A DNA stretch of 64,000 nucleotides from positions 8,889,976-8,953,975 of the forward strand of contig CM022665.1 in NCBI GenBank assembly GCA_012295275.1, read 5' to 3'. Under the pieces are notes generated by a model that saw only the letters and a list, made by a program, of their open reading frames with translations, ran no database searches and was not told the origin of the DNA. The DNA comes from Chrysomallon squamiferum (Eukaryota > Mollusca > Gastropoda > Neomphalida > Peltospiridae). A program made the translations under genes and the position numbers. Shown one piece after another: positions 1-14,000 of this stretch (positions within the stretch are counted from its first letter, which is position 1; every line of letters starts with the position of its first letter).

Positions 1-585
1 CACATTTTAAAATGGATTTTATTTGATTAAATTTGAAGTTAAACCCTTTAGTTTTATTTGAAAGATACAATTTTTTATGTTATGCTTCTTCAAAACTGAT
101 ATTGTTATATCATATTAAACAATTAACGGGTGGGGGACATGAAGAAATTTGTGATAAAAAAGTGGGGCATGGTACTAAAATGGTTGGGAACCACTGGTCT
201 AAGTGTTCACTTTCACACCAATAACAGACAGATGGATTCTTTAGTTTAATTTTTGTTTGTTTGAGGGTTATTATTAATATTTATATTAATATTAATATTA
301 TTAATGTTCTTTTAGATAATCATATAGTGCTAGTGCAATTTCCTTCTATAGAAATGGAGTTTTAGCAAAGTATTTCTACAAACAAAAATAGAATAAAATA
401 ATTTAAATAAATAATAATAACAAATAATAAATATAACAAAATTAAATAGTATATAATAGTATATAAAAGAAAAGAATATTAACTTGTTTTGCTATTCTTT
501 TTTCTCGAGCATCCATTTGGGTTTATTTTATAAACGGAACATTTATGGTTTACACCAGTTTTACTTCCTGTGTCCTTGCAGAAAA
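1..585. other. AT-rich sequence upstream of ATP5PO
   Basis: No gene is recognisable here; short open frames look like chance. A pyrimidine-rich stretch ending in TTGCAG at 572-581 lies four bases before the ATP5PO start codon. It resembles a 3' splice site, so a 5' untranslated exon may lie further upstream or outside the window. Confidence 0.5.
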
Positions 586-3500
586 ATGGCGTCCTTCAGA
601 TTCATGCAAGTGGTAAGACTTTTTGCAGAATGTATCAAACAAACAAATGTACCATTTTGGTTTAGCAATTTATTCATAAAAGTCAATTGAAAAATAGATC
701 TTTCCAAATCCATGCAAATAAATAGTGTTGTCAGCAGAATAATAAACTAAAATTTTCAGAAATGTTTACCACATTTAATTTTTAATGATTTATTTTCCAT
801 TAGACAATTTAGTAAATGATTTACTAAATTTAGAGAGGCATGTGACCAAATTTTATATATCACGGCAAATAGCAGAAAACAAAAAAGCAGATTAAAATGA
901 CATCAAAATATCTTTGATAGCATTGATATATAAGTTAGGAATTTTTAACTGAATAAAATTCGTGGTATTTTCCCTAGTGATTCTGTGGAGAATCTGTGAT
1001 TTGTTTCAGTCATTTGGCAGAATAAATACTAATACATACAGTTTGAATTTGAAACCAATATACATGTATTATTATGTTAGAATTTGGAATGAAGCATTTC
1101 AATTTTTACGAGTTCGAGAATTATACACTAATACAGTACTTTTAAGCAAGTTGCTAACATGAATTTTAATTAATTGCACTAATACACCTTAGTTATGTAT
1201 GTCAAAAGCATCAAGAAATTAAATCAGTATACAAAAAGATAATTTTTCAAGATGGAGCTTTTCATGAGTTGTAAAGACCTTAACATTTTCAAGCAGTTTC
1301 AATTTGCTAACATTAATATTTTTAATTGATAATATTAATCAGTGTTAATTTGCCTTGTTCAGTCATAATGCAGATCTTGAAACTTCATAAAAATCAGCAA
1401 TGTGCATTAATTATAACTTAAAATGGGTTTTTTGATGAGTTTAGAAGACTGGCAGATTTTCAAGCACATTGCTACACATGATTCTTATGGTAAGACTAAT
1501 TATACCCACTGGAAAGGCCTTGGTAAATATCTGAGTAAGGGGAACAGATCAAATCACTATTTTTATCAAATACTAACATGACAAAATACGATAACCACAG
1601 ACATCTGCCCCAAGCTGAAATATAGAGAAGTCATAGTACACAGCAACATCATATGTATCTGCACTAAATGGACTGTTATGCCACGTAATATCTCAATCAC
1701 ACAGTAAAACAATTAAAATATTGAACCTCTCAGACATATGTGGCAACAGTAGTCACCATGGTTGCATTGTTAAGAAGACCACACATCCTGCTACCTCAAA
1801 TGTATGTATAAATATTTGTGGACTATGTGGACTATTATATTACATGATGTATGTGACTCTTTCGTTACATGTCTAATTTAGAAAGTTAACATGAGATGAT
1901 GAGTTTTACATATGTAGTGCTAATATGGCTAAGTGACTAGCATCTCTAGTTTGAGTAGCATATAGTAAATATTAATAATTTAATGGGTCTTTATATTATT
2001 ACTAATACATGGAGGTAGTACCAGCTAACATATTTTTCAAGAATATGATTTTATTTTAAGCATTTAAAATACTGGCATGGTATCCACCAATAACTGAGAC
2101 CCATAAGATCTCTTATTTGTTGCAGTTACACAGTTTTTATCACCACCTGTCCAGGATTGTAGGTACAGAATTATTTTTTGTAATGCTGTTGCACATCAAG
2201 AGCTGACATGTCTTTTAAAATGACTAACAAATGATTCTATTCATTTTGATTGCTGTTAACTGAAATAGAAGCAAATATCAGTATCTTTGAAAGAGCAACA
2301 GATAAAATATTTGAGAGTTTATTTGCTGAACAAGTCATTTTAATTATTAGACAGAATTCAGCATTTATACAGTACATTGTTATTCTGATATATGTGAGGC
2401 ACTAGACCCTTCTTAGTTTTGTTAGACTACTTGATTAAAAATACAAAAGATCAGTTAAAAATGTTTTGATTCATCAAATATCAGGGTAGACTTTTCTACC
2501 CTCCTACCCTTCAGGCAGAAACCCTGATGGAAGAAATAAATAAAAATAAATACAAGTGAATAATGTCAAGAAATTGTTGAAATACCCTATACTAATTGAC
2601 AGAAACATCTTTTCCATAGATTTCAAATTGCAGTTGAATTTTGGTCTTAAATTTTGGTAAACCAAATGACTCCAATGATAAACGAAATGTTTTCTTCAGA
2701 TAACAATGTTGCAAATGTTGAAAGATTGAACATTTCTTTACATTTGCTGTCTGAAGATACTTTTCATCAAAAAACCTGAACTACCTCAAAACACTGAGAA
2801 TGTATAATAATTATTACGCTCATACATTAAATGCATTTTAAATCTTTGTCTGATTATGAATATGATGTTCAATATTACCTATTTAATTTGTGAATGACCA
2901 AGTATGACATTGTTAATCATAAAGATCTGAGCATGCTATTCAAGTGTGTTTATTATATATTATTTTTTTTTTTATGTTGAGCAGTGAGCTGTAAACACTA
3001 AATCTGTGTATATCAATGATTATAAAACACCACAGAATAATTGCCTATATTGAATCATGATTCTGGTGCTAAGTAATAAGTTACACAACCATTTAATATA
3101 TCCAATCGTATTTATTTATTTATTTATTTTTAATGGTGTAAATTTCAGGTTAGGCAGTTTAGTTCCACCACAACTGTGAATGGGAAACTTGTTAATGTAA
3201 GTATTATGTCTTTGTAAAATTTAATTCATGGTGCAGTAGTTCTTTCTTTCATTTTTTTAAAAGTAGGATTAGATATTAATAAGGAAGAATATCAGTGAAG
3301 GTTAAATAGCTAATAATATAATTAATTATATTACTTGTTTCCTGTTTATTGTAATTTATTGATAGGTGAAAGAATGTATATATGTGTGTGTGTGTTTTGT
3401 ATATTTTAACATAAGTTACTTTTTCTCTTTTTTTTTGCACTGAGTTTCATTCATGTATGATGATGAGTGACAAAAAAAGAAGCTTAAATAGCATTAATAA

Positions 3501-6500
3501 TGTCTAACAGAATATTTCTTGAAGTTGATATAGTATATACATGTATATTAACACTGCTAGTATTAATAGATAATTGCAAGATAAAATAGAGAAATTTCAC
3601 ATTTCATCAGTGGATAAATATTTCAACTAATTTTAGGCTCCAATCCAGTTGTTTGGTACTGAGGGACGATATGCCCATGCCCTGTATTCAGCTGCTGTCA
3701 AGCAAAAACAGTTGGATACTGTTGAAAAAGATTTACATGGTCTTCAGGTAATTTGAAATCATTTCACATAATTAGTTTAAAAATTCTTTAAAACTTTTAT
3801 ACTGTTAACTCTAATTTTATTCATTTAAATGATGAAATTATATTTTATTTATTTATTGTTACATTTGCTCTTACATGTTTTTAACAATAATAATATTACT
3901 GTTTCATGATTGTTGTAATTTAAATATACATTTAATTTTTTTCACCTTTTAGTCAGGAACTGACAGGGTGAAATAATCTATTTATATATATGTTTTAAAA
4001 AAATAACTAACTCAAAATATGATATTTAATTTTTCAGTCATTACTGCAGAAAGATGTTAAACTAGTAGAATTTATTTCCAATCCTTCACTAAAGAGACAA
4101 GAAAAGAAAGGTAAAAAAACCCTGATAATTGGTTAAAATGTTTATGATTTTTTTTCTTGCTGTTCATTTTTTGCATTCTGCGTTTTATCTTGGTTAATAA
4201 AATAATAAGAAGAATTTTAAGTAATTATATAATTACACCAAAGTCTGTGAATAAAATCCCAAAACAAACCAAAAAAGAAAGGCTTGATTATGATGATAAT
4301 ATTCATTTCTTTTCGCTTAAATAACTGAAACTTGTTTTATCTTAAATCTACACAGTGCCTTCGCACTTAATCTAAATGATTTCAGTAGGGATTAAAATAT
4401 TAGAACAAATGCAATTATGTTATAGGCTGTTAAACAGTGTGATTAACTGGGAGAGTTCATTTCAAAACCAACACAATCTAAATTCACTTTTTTAGTATTT
4501 TAATATACTTACTTAAATCTTCTTTATATTATACATGGTTGCCATAGCGCTTGTTTCTAAAATGCTTATTATTGTGGACTAGAGGATGCAGACACTATGA
4601 CAGATTAGTAAATTCAGATTTAGACAGTAATTTAGTATCATGATTGTATGATAGTACCCTCATCCATTAGATACATAACAAATCAACAAAGAGTACAGCA
4701 TGACTTATTTATTAATTATTTTCAAATTATTTACAAACCTATTTTGTAATTATGCCAAAGCAAATAAATACACCTAAATTATCTACTTTTTATGGGAAAC
4801 CTATTTAAAGACAGAATCAGTCAGGAGAGAATCAAGGTAATTTTGATAAACTGTTAATGACACAGATTAGATTGCAAAATGACTACCAAAACAAGAGAAA
4901 AGTAACTTAACAAATCCTTCTGTTATACTATTACAACAGTATAACCAAAGTTTTATTTATTCTTCGCAGTGATGTTGGTTAAGGGAACTGCAGGTTATAC
5001 AAGTACCTGCTGTCTCTCTGAAGCATATTTTCCTTCAGAGCAGAGTTTTCTTTTTGCCCATATATATGTAATATTCCTGTGGATGTCAGTTAAAACCACA
5101 ATGGAAAAACCAAACTAGCAATTGCAGCTTGACCAGACGACTTTGTTTTTCTTTTTTTACACAAAACTCACTCTATCCTGGCTGCTAATTAACTCAAAAA
5201 TTCAAAAACTATCATAGATGGTTTGTCATCACATATTAATTAATTTAATTATTTACTTGTATCAACATTTACAGGCAGATCATTTACTTATTATAATTAT
5301 TAATACATATGGGTTGTTTTTTTAGCATTTGTTGTTGGTTTATATTTTCACTATTTTATTAATAGAGACTAGATAAACTTGAGATTATATATGTGTAAAA
5401 ACTATTACTTTAATAAGATTACAGTTAGTGTATGGAAAAGAATGTATCCACTGAAACAGTTTCATCTGTGTTCTAGTGTTAAAGACAAAATTATCTGTCT
5501 TTGTCACAGTGGCAAAAGGGATATTTTATTTGGAGATTAATAATATGTTGAACAATTATATTTTTAGTTGCTTTGGAGCCAGTAATAAAGAAACTGAATT
5601 ATTCACCTTTAACAGTGAATCTGCTTGGTAAGTTTTTAGGCTGCCATTTCATCTTAATATAGAATTTGTAAAATATATTTTAATTGTAAATGTACATGAT
5701 CTTGAGTCATCCCTTTTCACACATAGATTAATGGTTACATTTTGCAGCTAATTAAAGAGGAGAAAACAAATCAAAAATAATTATTAATAAATTTATTTTT
5801 TATCATCAAATATATTGCAATACTTTGTATTTAATTATTTATTCACTATAATTGTATTACTGCAGGTGCCTTGACAGAAAATGGCCGGATTAACAGAGTA
5901 GTTGCTGTTATTTCAGCTTTTAACAAAATTATGAGTGCACACAGGGGAGAAGTTAAGTGCACAGTAACAACTGCCAAGGTATTTAATCCATTGTAATAAA
6001 TTTCAATGCAGAATAGTTTTATAGTTTGTCAAGTGACAAGATTATATCTGATTATGAAAATATTCTAAATTACCAACTTGTTGACAGATGAAAAAAAAAA
6101 AAAAAAATATTCGATGAAAGTTTGACATCACAGCCAGTAATACAAACATAACACACCAGTGAATGGTAAAGCACACTTAATTTTTTAATGTTTTGCTTGC
6201 AGCCATTGGATGGTGGTAGTCTGAAAGAGCTAAAGGATGCACTACAACTGTTTTTGAAGAAGGGAGAAATACTACAATTAGATACGAAGGTGTGAAACAG
6301 TATATCATATGAAAAGTAAAAATATTTCCTGACAAGAGCATAAATATAAGAGACAATGGGATATTTAAAATGATATCTATATATCCTGTTTACACTGCAG
6401 GCGATAATTGAACATCAGGCTGATGGGAATGGTTATTTTTACATTTACAGTTTGAATTAACTTTTGAAAGTATTATATATAAGATATAAATATATATAGC

Positions 6501-6677
6501 TAAATAAAAAAAATAAAAAATGAAATATTTTGTTTATTATTATTACTTTTTTTTTTTTTTTAGGTTGATCCTTCACTGATTGGAGGAATGGTTGTCAACA
6601 TTGGGGACAAATATGTTGATATGTCTATGGCAACAAAAATTAAAACGTACACTAATCTTATCAAAGAAGCAGTTTGA
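586..6677 (+). CDS. ATP5PO: ATP synthase subunit O, mitochondrial (OSCP)
   Basis: Oligomycin-sensitivity-conferring protein, which joins the F1 head to the peripheral stalk of mitochondrial ATP synthase. Eight exons join in frame to 210 aa (human protein about 213): 586-612, 3149-3196, 3637-3747, 4038-4110, 5568-5627, 5866-5978, 6203-6289, 6564-6677. The start MASFRFMQV followed by VRQFSSTTT fits a mitochondrial presequence. Family motifs are visible: the N-terminal [20 protein letters not shown], the middle [10 protein letters not shown], and the C-terminal [18 protein letters not shown] with the closing [14 protein letters not shown]. All introns are GT-AG and every junction keeps phase. 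Intron 1 is long (about 2.5 kb). A poly(A) signal lies about 100 bases past the stop. Identity is secure; only the 5' UTR is unresolved. Confidence 0.95.
613..3148 (+). other. ATP5PO intron 1 (2.5 kb)
   Basis: Long AT-rich intron with a GTAAGA donor and TTTCAG acceptor. No coding segment recognised. The part around 1480-1830 is less AT-rich than its surroundings and might be an old repeat, but I cannot name a family. Confidence 0.5.
4922..5040. repeat. three short perfect hairpins in ATP5PO intron 4
   Basis: Three inverted repeats lie close together: GTTATACT (4922-4929) with AGTATAAC (4938-4945), GCAGGT (4990-4995) with ACCTGC (5005-5010), and CTCTGAAG (5016-5023) with CTTCAGAG (5033-5040). 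Loops are 8 to 9 bases. Could be a structured element, an old MITE, or chance. Confidence 0.4.
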
Positions 6678-6779
6678 AAATTATTAGGAAACTTCAGAGT
6701 GTTATTGTATATACCTGTGCAAGAAACAGTTGCTGTATCAGCATTGACCAGAAGTGTGTAGATAAAACAGTGTCACAGT

Positions 6780-6785
6780 AATAAA
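6780..6785 (+). terminator. poly(A) signal of ATP5PO
   Basis: AATAAA 103 bases after the ATP5PO stop codon, followed by TG-rich sequence (about 6790-6810). Confidence 0.7.
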
Positions 6786-8159
6786 ATATTGTACTGTATT
6801 GCATGTTTGTTTTTCATATCACAGAATTATATATATTTAATTGTATTATATGTTTTGGTTACCCGTTTTGTAGTGATGTTCTGAAGATAAAGAAAGTGTT
6901 AGCCAGTAAGTGGGATTAGTAATAGTATACCAAATTCTGAATAAAGTACTGAGTAGGAACTTTTAAAATGTTTTTGATAAACATGAAAATGTCTAAACAA
7001 CAAACAAAATTACTGGAATATTATTGAGTATGTTAACTCCTTTTGCTGTTATTTGTCTTAGCATATTTCCTATCATCAAATAAGTCTAGTATAATAATTA
7101 ATTTCAAATGACATTTAGAAATGGGGTGTTATTACACTTTACAAATTGAATATAAAATCAGGAAAGTGTATTTAAACTACTGTCACAGGCACATTTTGTT
7201 GCCAGTTCAATATATTGAAAATGTGAAATAGTTTCATACAGTTGTTTTGAAAATGGCATTCGTGTAAAGTACTTGCCACCTAGTTGGGCATAAGATAAGA
7301 AGGTTTCATTTCAAGAGAACATAATTAAGTCAGCTGAAAAATGCAGCATATTGTTTGAAACATTTTAAACAAATTTACATTATTTGTCAAATACCTCAAA
7401 ATTATTCTTAAAATGCATGAGGTCCACATTCTAAAGCTAATTTTGATTTTTGCTTGAATGATCAGCATACAAGTCATGATAGAAGAAGGGATAGACAGTA
7501 TTAAAACATATATGTACACAATACTTTATACATCTCCCTAATATGTCCATATTTTCAAATATTAATCATAATTTAATTATTGTTCTGGTATATGAAATTA
7601 AACTGAATTCAAGTAACTAAAATTATCTGAAAATGGCAGTCATATGGAAAACAATACTTAAAAAAAATATATTTTAAAAATAGCAGTAATTATGTTGGTG
7701 ATTTTAACCATGGTCATACGTTTTACAGCATGAAGTTAAAAAGAATCAAGTGTAATTAATAACTGTTATGCATCTATGTGGTGACATCATGCATAATACT
7801 GTCATTGCCTTAAAAAGTTAATTGCCAGAAAGATTAACCTTTAGATGTAAGCCAAGTATATTTAGGACCTCGGTTTGTCGAATTCCAATTTTGTTCTAAA
7901 CAATAAATAAATAAAAACAATACAATAATTTAATAAAACACGAAACATATACATATTGGTTTTTCTTCTCTAATTATTAATTTGGGATGTTTGAACACGT
8001 TAAATCATATTTCAAAGTTATATTACAAAATAAATGCAGAAAATAATGAGTCGACTCTACGTATGCATAAGTGAGTTCACTGAATTTCAGCATTAAATAT
8101 AAAATTTGGTTCTAGATAGTTTAACAATTACAAAGTGTTAAGGAATGTCTTTGATAATG

Positions 8160-8314
8160 GCAATCGGATTAATTCGTTATTGTCCGCCATGCTATACGAA
8201 AAGGAACGATAAATATCGATTGGTTACCTGCGTTTGACAACGAATATGGAGAACATGACAACGGCAACTGTTTGCTGTATCTATGATGAAAGGGTAACAT
8301 CATAATTTGACGTA
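8160..8314 (+). promoter_or_regulatory. candidate promoter / first non-coding exon of EFCAB6
   Basis: CpG dinucleotides cluster here (TCCGCC, ACGATAAATATCG, GCGTTTGACAACG, ACGGCAAC) against a CpG-poor background. The patch ends at a GTAAGG donor-like site at about 8315. A matching acceptor, TATTTTCAG, sits eight bases before the EFCAB6 start at 11007. A spliced 5' UTR is therefore plausible, but this is inference from sequence signals only. Confidence 0.3.
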
Positions 8315-9218
8315 AGGTAAGGATTAACTTTCCAGTATTACAGTTAGGTGACTTTCGGGTGAAATATATTATATTTAATCTGCCATAAAACTGTAAATTA
8401 TAATTACTATGCACACATTTATGTTAACGGATAAGTACATGTACTGTTACTAATCATATTAGAAGTTTGTAATCTTGGTGGCTTTCTCAGTGCATTATCT
8501 CTTAACCAGAATGATACAAACTTGTAACTGTCAAAATTTTAATCCTAGTGCTTTTGGCCTTATACACTTTTTATATATTTATGTAATAATGAAAATAGGA
8601 TTAATTGTTTATTAACAGTAATACTTTAGTTAATTATGTTAATTACACACGTATGCTTGACACCGTGGTAGATTGAATGGATACTGGTTAGAGTTGTTAA
8701 TTAAAAAAATAAAGAGTTCATTGCGTTCATTTATTGTAACATTTAAGCATTTATTAGACTATTATTCTAGCCAATGCTTTAAAAGTTAGTCATTAGGCCT
8801 ATACATAACTTAATATAAGTGCTATCATTAAAAGACTATTAATACTGATTAATCAGTTACTGAAACATTGCAACAAAACCAACCTTAGCTTCTAATAACA
8901 TATGACAGAAGACCTAAAAAAGCACAAATTAAATATAAATTTAAATTAAAATAACAATAAATAGATAAAAACAATTAAAACAAATAAATAAAAACTTTAG
9001 GGAGACAGTAATGTTTGTCACTTACAATGAAAATACATCAACAATAAAAATGAGAACAAAGTTGAAATACATTTTTAGATTCACAGCAATAAATTTATAT
9101 CTGTGAAACAATGCATTGGATTTGCATGTAGTAATATATTATCTCTCTTATTTCATTGTGTCAAATAACCCTGTAATAATGAATGCAAAATAGGTTTTGA
9201 TTTCTTTTAAGCCTGAAA

Positions 9219-9239
9219 TATATATATATATATATATAT
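9219..9239. repeat. (AT)n microsatellite
   Basis: About ten uninterrupted TA units. Confidence 0.9.
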
Positions 9240-9600
9240 GTTTACACGATTCAGTATGATTGCAAAATTATGTTTTGAAAATGTTTATTGACATTCTGCA
9301 TTTTTTGAAACCTGTCTTTTTAAAGACTGTTTGTAAATTAATAACAAAGATCATAGCAATATGATCATTCTGTAAGGTGCTGTTTAATTCTTTTCATATA
9401 TGTCACATTCCCTGTTTCTTTTTCACATTCATTGTAATTGCCTGATAATACTTATTTCTGATTGCATGTTCTGTCTGTGTCCATTTATGTTTTTTTGTTT
9501 TTTTTTAACTTTGTTAGTTTTAGCACAGCCCATTCCCACAGGCTAATGCTGGATACCTTGACAGTCATTTATAGATGTGGTTCTGCAATGTCATTTGTTT

Positions 9601-10023
9601 TCAGAAATTCATTTTCTGTGTGTAAATACATCTGAAGTATATTTTCTTGATAAAGATGTTAAATTTCATTAGCTTGGTTTTCAGCTGGATTTGTTTGTCT
9701 TTCATGAAGAAAGCAACTCCAATTTTTCTGTATTCTCATTTTGTATTTTTTTCTCTGCCATCACTTTTCTTAATTACACTGCCTATGGATAAATAGGAGT
9801 CTGACAGGATGGTAGTTTTACAATTCTTGGCTTGCTTCTTTAAATGTTTGTTATTATAGACGATGACATAAGTTTCAAAACACTGGTTTCCTTGGGTCTC
9901 TTGTTGACTGTGTGACATGACAATAAGATCATCTACAAAACAGGGTCTTCCAAATGGTGTCCACTGAATACTTATTAATACATAATAAGAATTGACATGA
10001 ATTTCATGATCTCTACAAAACAA
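9601..10023 (-). mobile_element. degenerate LINE-type reverse transcriptase fragment
   Basis: The minus strand has an open frame with IQWTPFGR, then FVDDLIVMSHSQQETQ, which matches the catalytic F/YADD box and following LSHS segment of non-LTR retrotransposon reverse transcriptases. About 50 residues on come SYLSIGSVIKKSDG (the usual YLGS box) and, after one in-frame stop, KIGVAFFMKDKQIQLKTKL, which fits the ARxAFxxLK...KTKL segment that follows in the same family. The first D of the catalytic pair is preceded by V instead of A, and stop codons interrupt the frame, so it is a dead copy. No poly(A) tail or target-site duplication was identified, and the element's 5' part is not recognisable. 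The alignment is to family motifs from memory. Confidence 0.55.
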
Positions 10024-10196
10024 TACTTAGTGTTTCTGAATCTTTTGTCCACCACTGTCTACATTATTAACATAATTAACAGTTCCTCACCATAGGTTAT
10101 TTTTGAACAAAAACAAAAACAAAAATTAATTCCTGCAGACCTTCAGCTCCTCTTTTCTAATTTTTTCTCACCTAAATCATGTTTTCTTCCTTCAGT

Positions 10197-10200
<4 letters not shown>

Positions 10201-10232
<32 letters not shown>
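10201..10232. repeat. poly(T) tract, 32 bases
   Basis: Uninterrupted T run. It lies on the 5' side of the LINE relic in the relic's own orientation, so it is not its tail. Confidence 0.9.
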
Positions 10233-10234
<2 letters not shown>

Positions 10235-11006
10235 AGTGATATTTTTCCATTCTATATAGGTCTGAACTTTTGTCTTGGATGCCTTATGGAGAATGTTATT
10301 TAGGTTCAGAGCTTTACCTTTTCAAAAGGGATTACAGGTTTTTCAGAGTCTGCTTTGCTAGGCTTTCCACAATTCATGTGTAGTACTTTTAATAAGATTG
10401 ATGAAGTGTCCGGTCTATTTAAAGTGGTAATATTTTCTGGTATTCATAATTGGTTATATTTCATAAAGTCTTACATAGCTTGGAATCTCATCTTTATGTA
10501 TTTTCATTACAACCTACAATATTAATATTTCCCCCTTTTTCATAAATAATCATTTCTTTTAGTGGAATAACACATACCATTGCTTCTGACACATACACAG
10601 TGACCATTGATACAGACTGTTGACTAATCTACAGGTTTGTGTAAGTTGCTCTTGGCAGTAATATACATATGTATTTCTTTTTCTTAACTCATTTTAAATA
10701 ATCTAATCTTATAACAAATTTATCTTCTTTAATTAAGTGTGTCAAAAAAAAAAAGAAAAGAAAGAAAAGAAAAAGAAAAAGACCTAACACAGCAACATAA
10801 ACTCCACCCAAAAAACAATGCAACAACAGTTAAGAAACATGATCATGGACGATATTTAATTGAAAGTAAATTTATTTATATTTTTAGTTATAATGTAATT
10901 ATACAATTATATTCATTTTACTGTTTATTAAGCTTATTTAATGATTTCTGTAGCAAGTAAGGTTCTAAAAAAACAAAAAATCATAACTTTATTTTCAGAG
11001 ACGAAA

Positions 11007-14000
11007 ATGGCAACAGTAATACCAAGGTTGTTGCCAGACACCCAGGGTGTGCAGTTCACTGCTCGACCAGTTTTGCGCACCAGAGAAAGTTTGATGTCAA
11101 GCAGAAATGACAGATTTGCTTCGATAGGTAACACTGATGTTTAATTATAGAAAAATAAAATTTAATTTAAAATAATAATTTAGAAATTGTCTTATCACAA
11201 CCAAGAAAACAAAATAAAATTAATGCATGTGGAAAAGTACATCACTAAATAAATAATAAAATATAATAGGTGCTGAAATGAAGTATTTATTTATTATTAT
11301 TTTATTTTTTATAATTCAAGGTTCAAGAGAAGGTGCTCATGTTGTTAACCCCAATCTGTCCTCCATTGAAATAGAAGCTCTGCTGAGAGAAAATGTGCAG
11401 GCAAAATATGATCATTTGAAGCAGGTAATCTGAATTTATTTTGAATGTAACAAAATTAATTTGTTCATTTATTTGTTTTTCATCCATTCAATATTTTCAG
11501 TAATATACCGATGATGATAAGCTTTGCAATGCCATTAAAAATCAGTCACACAGTTCTACAGACAGACACACACACATCCTGTATACCATGTATCTTATAT
11601 TTATTTATCAAAATTTACAGATTTTTGATATGGTAACTGCTCTGAATTTTTAAGATAAGCAGCTTGTTGGCTTGCAGACTGATAAGGATAACAGGAAAAG
11701 TGGGTTTACATCAACGCTATAAAAAGTGCATTAATTGTATAGCACCCAAAAAGCTAATTTATTCATGTAAAATCTCTAAGAAATTATCATATTGCTTCTT
11801 ACTAATTCACAAATGTTTTGCCTTTGAATTGTGATTTATATTAATAATTATGAATTTTAAAAATATTTTTAATGTATTAATCCATTTATTATTCTTACCT
11901 TTCTTCCATGCAATAGGCTTTCCAAACATATGATGCTGATCAGAATCAAAGTGTAACTAAGGGAGAATTCAGAAGAGTTTTGGAATCTTTTTGTTTTCCA
12001 ATGACTTCTGAGCAGTTCCAGGCACTTGTAGCAAAGGTAAAAATCTCTGATATACGTGGATTATAAATATATTTATTAATCCATAATGAAAAATGTAATT
12101 TATTATTTAAAATCTAATATATATTTGATTAAATCATAAAAATGTTATAATAATGAGATTAAGATAAAAACAGGTTGAAGTTTCCTTGTCCAAAATTTCA
12201 AAAACCAAAAAGCTCCAGAATCTGAAACCTTCTTTTGAACAGCAGAAATAGTGATATCTTAAAGTTTTCTGATTGTTTTGCATTGACAAACTTTATTTTA
12301 TGCTCAAAATTATTAGAAATATTATTAAAAAATAAGCTATTAATTAATGAGTGATAGATAAAATCATAAAACAAAATTATTTGAATTGAATAAAAAACAA
12401 CAATTTTTTTCAGATCCAGCTCAACCCAAACCAAACAGTTAAATACTCTGACTTTTTAAATAAATTTTCTGGCAAAGATGTCACTCATTCTTACAAAGAC
12501 AAAGTCATGAATGGAAAATTCAAGTAAGATATTACACTATGACATTGATAAAAGTACGGTCACTTCTGAAAATTTATATCTGAAATAGTATTTTTATTTT
12601 TTGGTTTTAGTTGTAAATTTATGAAGTGTGTTAAAGAATGTGATTAATATCAACAAAAACTGAGAAATATAAATTATTCAGTGTAACACATAAATGTGTT
12701 AAGAGAGTCATCACTTAATTTTAGAGATGAACATAATTATTTTGAAACTGAATATGGAATAGTGATCGAAATGTATTTTGAATAAAACTACAAGTGTTTT
12801 GTTTGTTTAATTTCTAAAGATAATTTTCAATACATTACTGTAATACATGTATATAAAATAATTAATAAATACATTATTATGAATGTATCATTTTAGTTCT
12901 CTGCAGCAACCAACATCAAAAGAAACCAATATGGATGTCATTGAAAGAATGCTTCGAGATAAGGTACATTTTCTCAGTTTCAAAATATTAATTTTTGGAT
13001 GACATTGTATAGAAATTAGAATATATACACATATATATTTTTTTTCTTCAAGATTTGCAGTTTTTTAAAATTGTTTCAGAATACATATATTTTAATGGTG
13101 AATGAATTTGATATAAGTTACTTTTAAACCATGATGGTAATTGTTTCAAAACTTGTGTTTAAAATGAATATTAATTTAAAACTTTAAAAATATAACATTT
13201 TGTAGATTGCTGGAAATCTGAAAACAGTTGTAAAAGCTTTCCAGTTATTTGACTACAATATGGATGGCAAAATACAAAGACATGAACTTCGCAGAGTTCT
13301 TGAAAACTACTGTTTTAAGTTCACAGACCAACAATTTGATAAGTAAGAATTCAATATACTCCCATTCACCCAGCCACCAACCCATACACATGCAAACAAA
13401 AACTTGATAATTAATCAGAGAATTGTTGATAGACTGATACATTAAGTTTTATTGGTTAAAAATTTCATTTCTCTTCTCTCACAATGCCAATTTTTAAAAA
13501 CAGAAGATAGATGAAACTTTTTCTCCATAATATATGTTTGTAAAAGATAAAATAACCACAAATAAATTATATCAATAAAGAAACATTTTGTTGAAAATTA
13601 AATAATAATTTTGATAAATTCATTACTTGTAGAATTAAATATCTTGCTTGAAGTTTGTTTCAGCTGATGGTAAATTTTACATTTACCAATAAGTACTGTG
13701 TAAAAATTAAAGAGTGAAATTGTTCATATAATTTGTTGATATATTTATTTCCATTGTTGGTAACATTATTTTCAGTAACATTTTGATTTCCTTTTTTCAA
13801 CAGAGTATGGCAGAGATATGATTTTCACCATACTGGTACTGTGAACTACAGAGAATTCCTACACAGACTTGGAGTCAGTGGACACAAACCTGCATTACCT
13901 GCAGGAGCTCAATCAGGTTTGACAACACCTTGTTAATTTTCATTTTAATATATGGTTTGAAGTAAAAGATATTTTTTAATTATCTTTGCATGTTAATGTT

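Larger units (their letters stand above)
6790..9600. other. intergenic DNA between ATP5PO and the LINE relic
   Basis: AT-rich, with no coding region recognised on either strand. Contains simple A/T repeats and one CpG-richer patch at about 8160-8314, listed separately. Confidence 0.5.

Noticed and set aside
8169-8414. 81-codon minus-strand open frame in the CpG patch
   Set aside because: No motif recognised; the patch is better explained as a promoter or 5' exon.
10739-10960. Lys-rich open frame
   Set aside because: Encoded by an A-rich simple repeat; no acceptor or homology supports a coding exon.
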